From Daucus carota subsp. sativus (Eukaryota > Streptophyta > Magnoliopsida > Apiales > Apiaceae), in NCBI RefSeq assembly GCF_001625215.2, contig NC_030384.2:42628390-42692389 (forward strand): DNA of 64,000 nt, in the 5' to 3' direction. A model generated the notes under the pieces. It worked only from the letters and a program-made list of their open reading frames with translations. It did not search any database and was not told the origin of the DNA. Of the stretch, positions 34,346-46,100 are shown piece by piece (positions within the stretch are counted from its first letter, which is position 1; each line of letters starts with the position of its first letter). A program made the position numbers and the translations under genes.

Positions 34346-34745
34346 GACAGCAGAGAAATCAGAACTGTACATTTTTTTTGATGGGTCCTTGGCTCATTGT
34401 TTACATTATCGTATCTTCTCCATGCGTAGAGCATTAATATAAAAAGTTATTGTGTCGATGAAACCCCGACGTAAGCAATGATATAATATTTCATCTCTCA
34501 CTTTCCTAGTCTCTGTCACTTTGGTTCGGTAAAACAGACCAAACCAATCCGAACCGATATTTTTTGACCGAACCAACCCGAATTTTCTTAACTCGATATG
34601 TATTTGGTTTAAAAAAATATAACCCCGATTTAATTGGGTTGGTTACGGGTTTCAGTTTTTTTAGGCCGAACCAAACCAACCCGAATAAAAAATAAAATAT
34701 TTTAAATATTATATATATATATTTTTTAAATATTATATATATATA

Positions 34746-35172
34746 GGCCAACGTTCCAGAGAGGAACTCCTTATATGGAGTTACATAGTGCGCCACTATA
34801 AATCATCAATTTTATTATAAATTCTGTTATAGAATACATATAAAACGTGATTCTAATATAGAATACTATAAAATAAATCTATTTTAAGTAATTTAACACT
34901 TAAAATTTGATTAAAAAAAAATATATTTTCGAAACTGATTCTACAACAGAATAATTCTGGATGATTATTATTCTGTTATAGAATCATGTTGAGAAATTGC
35001 ATAATTTTAGATGATCTTTGGAATAAAAAAATTGTATAACTTCGTTTTCGGTTTAATAATCAAAATTTGCAATTATATTTCATAAAAAATATAATAGAAT
35101 ATATATTATGTATATATTTATAATGGTGTGCTACGTAACTCCATATAAGAGGGTATGCTATGGAGTGCTACC

Positions 35173-35177
<5 letters not shown>
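34746..35177. mobile_element. Foldback MITE
   Basis: The left arm from 34765 (CTCCTTATATGGAGTTACAT, then agtgcgccactataaa) is the inverted complement of the right arm ending near 35155 (atgtaact-like 'ctacgtaactccatataagag'). The arms are about 36 bp with few mismatches. The interior has three 'tctgttatagaat' motifs. It sits inside a larger repeat element. Confidence 0.6.

Positions 35178-35238
<61 letters not shown>
35174..35238. repeat. (AT)n microsatellite
   Basis: About 32 uninterrupted AT units directly right of the foldback MITE. Confidence 0.9.
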
Positions 35239-35241
<3 letters not shown>

Positions 35242-35768
35242 TAGCCCAGCACCTCAAATATATTTTAAATATATTCTGCTGTCTAAATTAGTGATTAGTG
35301 TTGCAAATATATGATTATTGTTCACCAAATGTATATCTTCTGCAATGTTTTCAAAGATAAAGTTTCTTAACCTGAATATATCAGAGAATTTATTATGAAA
35401 TATTTAATATATTGACCGTACATGTTTTAGTTTTACCGAGTAGTCTGATCTGATTATACTTAATCTAGTATGAATAGGAGAGTTGAGCATCTGTTTAATT
35501 TTTTTTATTATATATTTAATAAACCGACTAACCAATCCAAACCGAAACACTACAAATTGGTTTGGTTTTAAAGTTTACACGATTTGGGTTGGTTTAAAAT
35601 TTTGAAAATCCGATTTAATTGGGTTGGGTTGTTCAATTCCGGTAAACCGACCAACCCGAACCGTGTACACCCCTAATATCCGGTATGCCGTCCTGTTATT
35701 AAACTGTACGTTTATCGATTTAGTTGTTGGCTAAATTGGATGAATATTATATAAAATTTGTTAATTCT

Positions 35769-36157
35769 ATAAAAGTATTTTCAACTATACAAAATCTTTA
35801 GCTAAAAGATGAGTTAGCATTTCAAATATAAAAAATTTAGCCAACTTGTTGAAAAATTCATACTCCAACCACTTGAACCTGTTGTCTATAATTTCAGCCA
35901 ATCTCCTATGGATGGCTATATTTGCCGAATATCTACAGATCTGTAAGAAATCTGTAGGATGATTGCATATCATTTATTACCATATTAAATTGATATATTC
36001 TATTTTGACAGACTAAAATATTAATAACATTTCATTTTTAAATTATAGCCAACCAACAAAGCCGATACCATTGAAGTACAACGTCTTATAGGTTCAGTAA
36101 ATTTTACATAACGTCTTACAGGTTCAATTTAGCCAACGCCGTTGGAGATGCTCTAAG
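35769..36157 (-). mobile_element. MITE family 'TTGGCTA', copy B
   Basis: On the minus strand it begins 'cttagagcatctccaacgg' and follows copy A (13893-14249) closely through 'atttcttacagatctgta' and 'ggagattggctgaaatt'. It abuts copy C in inverted arrangement. Confidence 0.65.
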
Positions 36158-36475
36158 ACATTTTATTTCAATGGTATTGGTTATATTCGATTATTATAAT
36201 TTAAAAATAGTAGTATGTTATTAATATTTTAGATTGTTATAAATAGAATCTATCACTTTAATATCGTAATAAGTAATGTATAATATTTTTACAGATTTCT
36301 TACAGACCTGCAGTGGATCGGCAAATATAGCCAACCACAAGATGTTGGCTATAATTATGGACAAGAGGTGGGTCTGGTTGGAGTGTCGTTTTTGAAGGCA
36401 TTGGTTATAATTTTTATTTTTGGTATGCCAAGTAAGCTTTTAGCTATGGACTTCTCTTGGTTGGAGATGCTCTTA
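36158..36475 (+). mobile_element. MITE family 'TTGGCTA', copy C
   Basis: Shares 'gattattataatttaaaaa', 'acagatttcttacagacctg' and the right end 'ggttggagatgctctta' with copy A. It lacks the outermost left part, so it is truncated where it meets copy B. Confidence 0.55.
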
Positions 36476-36914
36476 CATATTGTCTCCGTTTATGAGTGGT
36501 AATTATACGAGCTAACTCGCTCTACTCGTTAAAATCGGCTTGTTTAGCTAAACGAAGCTCGACTCGACTCGTGAAATTAAACGAGTCGAGTTCGTGCAGA
36601 TGTTCAAGCTCAATTAACTAAACGAGCTGGCTCGACTCAACTCAATTAAATTTGACTCGAATTAAACTCGACTCGAAAATCGGCTTATCCGACTCGACTA
36701 CGCACAGATACTTGCTAGTTTTTGTTTGTTTAAAATGTATTCGGGCATGCCAAAGTTTTGAGGAGATTCTATTGAGCATGAGATAAATTCAAGGGTCACG
36801 AGTCCCAGACGGTTTATGTGATTTAAATTTTTATGTAATATCTTTTTATGTAATCTCTATAATTTTCATTATAATATATATAATTTATTGACAATATATG
36901 TCAATTAATATGTA

Positions 36915-37522
36915 CTCCCTCCGTCCCCCTCAATTGTTTACATTGGAGGAGGACACGGAGACCAAGACAATGTATAAAAAATGAGTAAAGTTAGATGAAA
37001 AATGGGTAAAGTGGTGGGACCTATCAATATTTAATAATAGATTTGTGATAGTGGAGGAAAGTAGTGGGTGTAATAGTAGTTTTTATTGTTAAATACTCCC
37101 TCCGTCCCTATTTATATGTCCACTTTGAAAGTAAAATTTTGTCCCTATTTATCTGTCAATTTATACTTTCAAAACTAATTTAATGATAGTTTTTCAAATA
37201 TATCTCCATAATTTCAATTGTCAAGGCTTGACTTATTTAAAACTTGGTTGAATTCATGTTTTCAAGACATAAAGTTGGGTTTTCCACCATTTTCAAGATA
37301 TTAATTAGAGGTACTTAATGAAATAGTTTATGCAATCAATTATTCCTTGGTATGTGTTTTTTTTCCCGAAATGGACAGATAAAAAGAGACGGAGGGAGTA
37401 TGAGATAGTAGGGGAAGATAGTGGGGGTAATGATGAGAAAAACTTAATATTTATAGTAACGCAAAGAAATGAGAGGGACATCCCAAATAGTAACCGTAAA
37501 GAAATGAGAGGGACAGAGGGAG
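36915..37522. mobile_element. Stowaway-like MITE, outer element
   Basis: Begins CTCCCTCCGTCCCCCTCAAT after TA and ends with GGGACAGAGGGAG before TA. A second MITE (37096-37398) is inserted in its centre. Confidence 0.7.
37096..37398. mobile_element. Stowaway-like MITE, inner element
   Basis: 303 bp, CTCCCTCCGTCCCTATTTAT at the left, GACGGAGGGAG at the right, flanked by TA. Near-identical, in inverted orientation, to 39834-40127, so both belong to a recently active family. Confidence 0.8.
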
Positions 37523-38098
37523 TAATACTTAGTTTTACGTGATGTCTATAATATTTATTTATAATAATATAATTTTTATATCTTTTATTTATATGTGTCA
37601 TATTACCATTATCAACTAGTTTTATACGGTGATTCTATATGATCGTAGATGCGTCTGAAGATGCTGACGCATAGCAAGCAACTTCAACCACGCAGTCCCA
37701 AGTCTTTTACCTTCCCTCTCAAGTCCGTCCGTGCAAGAAAAAGTTTGTTCTATTTAGAGTCGTATTAAATTCTTAAAAGCTTCTGTTATTCTAGAAAAGC
37801 CAGTGCGTTTCGTCTGGTTCATGTCACATTATTCATTTTATAGCGATGTGGTCTAAGAGTTACATGATTATCTCAAACAGTACAAAATATATAGTTGGTA
37901 AAATAGAAATAGTTAGGACTAGAAATTCTGAAATTTTATTGATAAAACATTACAACTCAGTAGACACAGTCAAGTATCTCCTTTTCAAGTAGCACTAAAC
38001 AAGAAAACAACCAAAGCAAAACAAAACAAAGAAACTAGTGCTCTCAACCAAACTAACAGCAACCAGAGCACTCAAAATCATCAACTCAACTTGCAAAC

Positions 38099-39134
<1,036 letters not shown>

Positions 39135-39156
39135 TTATATGGATGGCTCGTGCTGC

Positions 39157-39164
39157 ATTTATAG
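39157..39164 (-). promoter_or_regulatory. TATA box of the second GSTU gene
   Basis: CTATAAAT on the minus strand, about 100 bp upstream of the ATG at 39059; the same spacing as in its paralogue. Confidence 0.6.
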
Positions 39165-39285
39165 AGTCGAGGACATTCACTTTCAATTTATTTTAGACTT
39201 TAGGAAGTAAAACATGGTCAATTTTGATTGCGCCATAAGCTTCTAGGACCTTCCTGAGACTTGCATGGGCTTTTTAAACGATATA

Positions 39286-39515
39286 CTCCATCTATTTTGA
39301 AATATAAGTCGCTTATATTTTTTGCACGCAATTTCTGAGTGCTTTGACCGTATGTTAAAAATTATTATTTTTTTAAAAAAAAATTTTTGAATAAAAATAT
39401 TTGATTTATATTTTTATTTAGAAAAAGAAAATTTCAAAAATAATGATTCTTAACCTGCGGTTAAAGGACTTAAAAATACGTGTAAAAAAGTACCTATATT
39501 TCAAAACAGAGGGAG
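39286..39515. mobile_element. Stowaway-like MITE, diverged
   Basis: Left CTCCATCTATTTTGAAATATA, shown here by its key part CTCCATCTATTTTGA, after TA; right 'tttcaaaacagagggag' before TA. The terminal inverted repeat is degenerate but extends about 17 bp. Confidence 0.6.
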
Positions 39516-39542
39516 TAAGTATTTTGACACGGTTCTGAAACG

Positions 39543-39668
39543 CTGATTACCTTTGTGAGAAGTGAGAACAAACGAAGTCAAATAAATCAAAGAAACGGCA
39601 AATAACTGATTACCTTTGTGAGAAGTGAGAACAAACGAAGTCAAATAAATCAAAGAAACGGCAAATAA
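39543..39668. repeat. 63-bp tandem repeat, two copies
   Basis: 39543-39605 and 39606-39668 are apparently identical copies, each beginning 'ctgattacctttgtgagaag' and ending 'aacggcaaata'. Confidence 0.9.
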
Positions 39669-39833
39669 AGTTGGAGAGGGAGGAATTACACGGTGTGAAA
39701 TAAGTATTGACAAACATGAAAGTCCAGCCCCACTATGAGTCAACATACTATGTGGACAAGTCGGTGGGCGTTGAGCGTCTATTTTCACTAAATATAAAAA
39801 TTTATTTTGTCAGAAATTTTGATAAGAATACTA

Positions 39834-40127
39834 CTCCCTCCGTCCCTTTTTATCTGTCTATTTTGGAAAAAAAAATACATATCAAAGAATAATTGATTGT
39901 ATAAACTTTTTCATTAAATACCTCTAATTAATATCTTTAAAATGGTGGGATATCCCTACTTTATGTCTTGAAAACATGAATTCAACCAAGTTTTAAATAA
40001 GTCAAGCCTTGAAAATTGAAATTATGGAGATATATTTGAAAAACTATCATTAAATTAATTTTGAAAGTATAAATGGACAGATAAATAAGAACAAATTTTT
40101 ACTTCCAATAAATAGGGACGGAGGGAG
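39834..40127. mobile_element. Stowaway-like MITE
   Basis: 294 bp, CTCCCTCCGTCCCTTTTTAT after TA at the left and AGGGACGGAGGGAG before TA at the right. The reverse complement matches the inner MITE at 37096-37398 throughout (for example 'gtcaagccttgaaaattgaa'). Confidence 0.8.
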
Positions 40128-40203
40128 TACGTGTTTGTAAAAAAAAGAAACTTATTTATGTCATTGGACCTTTAATATGCGGTGCCGCCACAGCGAGACT
40201 CTC

Positions 40204-40664
40204 AGGGGTGTATTCGATTGGGATTTTAATGAATTGTTTTTAGTCTATGGATTTTAATGGATTGTATGGGATTTTGATTTTGTGCGGATTCTTGATGAAA
40301 TGTCGCAGAGTTGATAGGATTTAGGTACAATACTTCAAAATCCCATTGAATTTGGTGGGATTTCAAAAAACTTAAAATACACTGAAGAATGCCACAAAAT
40401 CCATCATTTTATGAAATGAAAAAAAATCCATCAGCATTTGAATACCATCAGATTTTAATGGATTTTAAACAATCCCAATTGAATACCATCGGATTTTAAA
40501 GCATAATTTAAAATCCCAATTGAATACCACCAGATTTTGTAGCATAATTTAAAATCCCAATTGAATACCTCAAGATTTTAATGGATTTCAAACAATCCCA
40601 ATCGAATACCCTCGGATTTGATGAATGCAAAAAAATGCTTTAAAATCCCAATCCAATACACCCC
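40204..40664. mobile_element. MITE with GGGGTGTATT termini, copy 1
   Basis: 461 bp. The left end AGGGGTGTATTCGATTGGGA is mirrored at the right end, whose reverse complement reads AGGGGTGTATTGGATTGGGA. The interior carries several 'cccaattgaataccatcgg'-type motifs. A second copy in opposite orientation lies at 62254-62692. The superfamily is not settled. Confidence 0.65.
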
Positions 40665-40775
40665 TCTCTATCACAGTAGTAAATAAACATTTTACTGTTT
40701 TACTCATTAGTCATCGCTTCATTAATCGTCGCATCTACTTTTTGCCTGGCGTGTTCAATCAATAAATAAATTATT

Positions 40776-40791
40776 AACATAACTGACATAT
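40776..40791. repeat. LINE target-site duplication, left copy
   Basis: AACATAACTGACATAT, 16 bp, repeated exactly at 48416-48431. Confidence 0.9.
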
Positions 40792-40881
40792 AAAAAGGTT
40801 TTGTCTTTCTAAGAAAATAGACGAATTTAGCGGTTAACGGTAAAGAAGTAAACGTCAACAAATTGACTGTAAGTGAATGCT

Positions 40882-43118
40882 ATGGAGAAAATTCAAAAGA
40901 AGCCGACCGTTGAAGACACCCACCAATCGAAGACCGACAACGACATCGCCGGAAAGCTACAGGATGCAGAGGACACAAGCAAGGGGATCCTTAAATATTG
41001 GTTCCTACTAGAGCCTGATCTGGTTACTGCGATAACAAAAGTCATCAAGAGAAGATAGAAGCAAGTATACTGAAAGAAGTGTTAGAAGGGGACAACAGAG
41101 CAATCTCTTTCGCCCTAGGACTAATTCATCACAAGACTCTTGAGGAGAAGAGTTCTTCAAGCCCTTCGAAAAGCACCTTCAACTCATTTAAAGAAGCTTT
41201 GACAAAGTCCAATCCACAGACTTCAGCTCAGACTAAGTCCCCAGATTCACAGCAAAAAGAGAAGTCTGCCCCTTTCAAAAGCAATACTGTCTATATAAAA
41301 GGATTCGAAAATAGCCTGCAACTACGAGACCTCTGGATCCTGTTCAGGCGAATGGTGAATATAAAGGACATCATCCTTCCCAGGAAGACGGGCACTTCAG
41401 GTAAAAGATTTGGGTTTATAATCACTGAAAACCCACTCCAAGCCTCAAAATTAATTGATAAGTTCCACAAGCAAATTGTCAACAATTGCACACTACACCT
41501 GGAGTTTGCAAAGCCTAGAAGAAACAGGCCAATTTTGAAGAAAGGATATAACTCAAGACTGGACCAGCCTTCCCCAAAAATCTCAAAGGAATTCAAGAGG
41601 AGTCAAGAACGTCATGTGAATGCTCATATCAAAGGAAGCATCTATATGAAGGAAAATCAGGCCAGTAAGGAGGAAGTCAGGCATTGTGAGCTGGGGAAAG
41701 ATGGAGACTTCTTATCTGAACTTAGTTCGAGCCTACTACTGGAAACAGCAATTAACATGAGAGTGGACTCTGTTGAATCGATTATGGCCGGCTTAGGCTT
41801 TGGGGAAGCTATCATAAGAGGTTTGTCTCTCAATACATTCATAGCTCATTTCCCTGGTATGAATAATCTGGATGAGTTAGATATAGACTTCATGAACATT
41901 GGCTTTAAATCAATAAAGAAAGTAGAATGGGAGGATACGGTACCACGCAGAAGAGTTGATGTTGAAATAAGAGGGTTACCTCTTATTGCATGGACTGATA
42001 AGAACTGCCAAATGCTAACTGAGAAATGGGGTGATATTCTCAATTATTACCCTATAGTTGATCCTGAAGGGGTTTATCAAGTGCCCAGAATCCGTCTGGA
42101 AACTAGCTCTACCTCTAGTATAATGGAGCACTTGACCATTACAGTAGAAGGTAAATCTTGGAACATACAAATTGTGGAATTAACAAGTGACTCCCAGCAT
42201 TTTTTGGAGGAAGCGAAGGGGATGGAGGTTGAGGAGCCGACACTTTCAAAGGATCACAATGCGAAGGACGATTTGAAGATAGAAGAAATAGTGAAGGTAG
42301 AAACTAGTAGCAACGACAATTCATCAAAAAAGAATGCCAACACTATGAGATCGGAAGCTGTCCATAACACTAGAAAGGCCACCATATTGAATCTGCCTGA
42401 TACAATCAATGTGGAGGCAGTTCATGGTATTTCACACCAGGGGTCAGTCACTGTGGAGGCAGTTTATACTACTTCACAGCAGGGGAAGGTCGAAGATCAG
42501 TTCAAGGAAATGGATGATGACAATGAGACTCAAAGAACACAAAATGTTCAAGTACTTAGAGATCCCTCGGATCATGAGGATTGCTCAGGGTCCCTAATTA
42601 ACCCTACCACGCCCCCTGCAATGATGGTGGAAGGACTTTTAGAGGATCAAACATCAGAACTAAAGGACAGCATTCCAAAGAACCCAAATGTAATAGAAGC
42701 AGACGAAGGAAGTGAGGACTGGAGGCTCAAATGGCAAGAAAGAGATGTCTCTAGTGATGAAGCGACTGCATCACAATCCCTCCAATCACAAAAATCCTCA
42801 ATCCTAGATGACATGGTAGAGGAAAGTCTGGAAGTCGAGAACAGTCTAATAATCAGCAGCATCAATAAAATGAGTATCAAGAGCAGAAGAGGAAGGCCCT
42901 CTAAAAGTAAAGCTAAGGTTAAAGAGAATAAAGCTTTCAAAGTACCTAGAAGACGGAAAATCAGAGGAATGAAACTGGGATTGCCGGTGATTGCTGCAGA
43001 CAAGATGATTTTTGATGAAGCTAAGTTTGTGTTCGATTCAGCCATGAATATGGGACTCATCTCGGAACACTCTGAGGAGAAAAGTCTCCAGTTAATCAGA
43101 GACAATCTGGGTAATTGA
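40882..43118 (+). pseudogene. LINE ORF1 with RRM domain, one frame break
   Basis: RNA-binding ORF1 protein of the LINE, which would coat element RNA. The first 58 codons (from ATG 40882, MEKIQKKPTVEDTHQSK...) stop at 41056-41058, while the rest is open in another frame up to TGA 43116-43118. The two frames meet at an AAAA run near 41037-41040, which points to a one-base loss (or a sequencing error, or rarely frameshifting). The RRM spans about 41282-41515: RNP2-like VYIKGF and RNP1-like KRFGFIIT. A conserved DUF4283-like region follows (RRRVDVEIRGLPLIAW). Near the C-terminus there is an AT-hook-like RRGRPSKSK and a basic patch VPRRRKIRG. The central part is acidic and variable. Confidence 0.75.
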
Positions 43119-43150
43119 GCTCCTCCTCCTTCCCCAACTCAACTTCTTTT

Positions 43151-46100
43151 ATGGATAAGATTAATATACTAAGCTGGAATGCGAGAGGCACCAACAAAGT
43201 GGTAAATAGACAAAATATCCGTGCTTTAATGTCAGATACTAAGGCCACAATACTCTGTATTCAAGAAACCAAAAGGGCCAATTGGTGTGATAAATCTATA
43301 GGCTCATTAGGGATGCCGGGAGAGGCAAAATGGATAGACTCCCCTTCTCTAGGGCTCTCAGGAGGCCTCTTAATGGTATGGGATAACTCCTATATCAAGG
43401 CTAAAAATTCAGGTTGTAACCAACACTGGCAGTGGATCATAGGCTCTACGGCAGGATACCCTCAAGACTTCCTATGTGTGAATATTTATGCCCCGCAAAA
43501 AAGTTCGCCCAAGCAGGAGCTGTGGTCGGAATTGTCCTCCTTTCTTTCTAGCAAATCCAACCTACCAACAGTTTTAATCGGAGATTTTAACGTGGTACTT
43601 TCAGACCTCGAAAGGGAATTCTGTGTGTACAATCACAGGGATACGGACGCTCTCCTGTCATTCATGCAAGAAAATGAATTGTTAGACATCCCACTCTGCA
43701 ACGGCAGATTTACATGGTTTGGACCTGATCACAGGAAGAGTCGTCTTGACCGGGCATTGATCAACACAATCTGGAACAATTCTGGCAGTTGGTCACTTCA
43801 GAGCTTTAACAGAAACTCCTCTGATCATAGGCCTATTTTGTTAGCGAACTCCAAAACTGACTGGGGTCCCCGCCCTTTCAAATTTTTCCACTGTTGGTTA
43901 AAAGATGAAGCTCTTCTTCATAACCTGAAAAAGATATGGCAAGACCATCCAAATTCCTCTCTAAGTTTCAGATTCAGAGAGATTAGAAAATATGCCAAAG
44001 TTTGGAACCTGACTACAAATGGCAATCTAGATGTTAAGATCAAAAATCTAGAAAAAGAGCAAGGTCATGCAGATAACTCTAATGCAGCTCTGCCAATAAA
44101 GAAAAAGATTGCCATGGAACTAAATCAAGCGTATGAGCAAAAGGCTAGCATGATGTGTCAAATTTCAAGATTAAATTGGCAGCTACATGGTGAGCGAAAC
44201 ACAGGATTCTTTCACAGAGCAATTGCAGGTAGAAACAGAACCAGGCTCATCCATGGACTTCAGATTGGATCAAATTGGATCTCAGAACCTTCTACCATCA
44301 AGAGAGCTTTTCTAGATCACTTTAGGAATTTCTTCTGCAAGCCTCCAATTGCACGCATTTTCTCCCTGAGCCCAGGATTCCTGCCATCCTTAACGTCTGA
44401 AGAGAGCAAGCAGTTAGTTGAGGTGTTTACAGAAACTGAAATTTGGGATGCTCTGCAAGTAACGGACTCTAATAAGGCGCCGGGGCCCGATGGTATCAAT
44501 TCTGGGGTATTAAAATCAATGTGGCACACAATCAAGAGTGACATTTTCAATGCTTTTCAATCCTTCCATTCTTCGGCGTTGATTCCACCAGGTTCCAATT
44601 CATCCTTCATCGCTCTCATCCCAAAATCTAACTCAGCCTCTATTCCCTCAGAATTCCGTCCAATTTCATTGATGAATACCAGTATGAAGCTCATCTCAAA
44701 AGTCTTGGCTCGAAGACTTAGTGCTTGCATGAACAAACTTATTTCCCCTACTCAAACCGCTTTTGTCAAAGGTAGGCAGATTTCGGATGGTATACTTATT
44801 ACTTCTGAAATCTACCATTCCTTGAAAACAGGAAAAAGCAAGGGACTCATTCTTAAGATCGACTTTGCAAAAGCTTTCGACAGCATCAACTGGGAATTTT
44901 TGTATCATGTTCTGGTGGTCATGAAATTTGATGTCAAGTGGATCAAATGGATCCGTAATTTGTTTGATTCCACTAGGGTGTCAGTTTTGGTGAATGGCAG
45001 CCCAACGGAGGAATTCCACCCAACACGAGGACTCCGTCAAGGTGATCCTCTGTCTCCGCTTCTGTTCAACATCATTGGGGAAGCCCTATCGTGTCTGATC
45101 AAAGCTGCACATTGTAAGGGGCTGTTCAGTGGTGTGAGTATAGCTAGCTTAACGGAGGAAGTGACCCACCTCCAATTTGCAGATGACGTCATTTTATTCC
45201 TTAAAAATGACACACATTCGGTTAAAGGTATGAAGGCAACCTTACAAGTGTTCGAACTCATCTCAGGCCTAAAAATCAATTACGGGAAAAGTAAACTATA
45301 CGGATTCAAAGAAAACTCGGACCAACTACATCTCTGGTCAGATTGGTTAGGGTGTTCCATCGGTTCCGATCAGTTCTCGTATCTAGGAGCCCCTATAGGA
45401 CAATCTCCCAAAAAATCCATTTTCTGGAGACCACTGGAACTTAGGATTGCTTCAAAATTGCAGAAGTGGAATGCTTCCAATATTTCAATGGCGGGACGGT
45501 TAGTACTATTACAATCGGTTCTGGACAGTACCCCTGCGTACTGGTTCAGCCTGTTCAAAATGCCGCAAAAGTCCATCCAAAGCATAGACAAAAAGAGGAG
45601 ACATTTTCTGTGGGGGGGAAAAACCAACGGTCCAAGGAAATTGCATCTAATAAACTGGGATCGTCTCTGCCAGCCTAAATCAGTTGGAGGATTGGGAATT
45701 GCCTCTCTCGAAGCAAGAAATATCTCACTGTTGACCAAATGGTGGTGGCGATGCTATTCGCAAAGAAGCCACTGGTGGAACAACATCCTGTTGAGCAAAT
45801 ATGGTGAGTTTATCCGGTTTAACCTTTGTCAACTAGTGGAGGGATCGTCAATCTCCCCAATTATTAAAGGCATTGCGGAACTAGGACAAAACAGAAGAGT
45901 GGAATCAATGCTAAAACCTCAAAACTTCAAATGGACCCTAGGAAATGGCAATTCGATTTATTTCTGGGAAGACTGGTGGAGGGGTGACGGACCTCTAGCA
46001 AAGAGCTGCTCAAGGTTATATTCAATCTCAAAGCTCAAACTCAGTACAATCTCCAACTTTCTATCTTTATGGCATGAAATTGATTCAATTACGCGTATAT

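Larger units (their letters stand above)
34513..35673. mobile_element. Repeat-rich non-autonomous element, interrupted
   Basis: The two outer parts (34513-34690 and 35515-35673) are both rich in AACCRACCCGAACC and GGGTTGGTT-type motifs, and the right end reads 'ccgtgtacacccctaat'. A GTGTACACCCCT end is frequent in plant hAT-derived repeats. The foldback MITE at 34746-35177 and its AT microsatellite sit inside. The left boundary is uncertain. Confidence 0.4.
32703..38098. other. Transposon-filled spacer between the two GSTU genes
   Basis: 5.4 kb without genes. In order it contains a hAT-like element (33312-34345), an 'aaccaacccgaacc' repeat element (34513-35673) invaded by a foldback MITE (34746-35177), two MITE family copies (35769-36475), a short CTCGACTCG-rich patch (36500-36710), and nested Stowaway-like MITEs (36915-37522). 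Confidence 0.7.
39165..40775. other. Intergenic, MITE-rich, upstream of GSTU and left of the LINE
   Basis: Contains a Stowaway-like MITE (39286-39515), a 63-bp perfect tandem repeat (39543-39668), a second Stowaway-like MITE (39834-40127) and a GGGGTGTATT element (40204-40664). No gene. Confidence 0.65.

Noticed and set aside
35108-35314. Open frame with (Ile-Tyr)n
   Set aside because: Translation of an AT microsatellite.
36500-36710. CTCGACTCG-rich patch as a satellite array
   Set aside because: Motifs are irregularly spaced and the patch is only about 200 bp; likely part of an old transposon.
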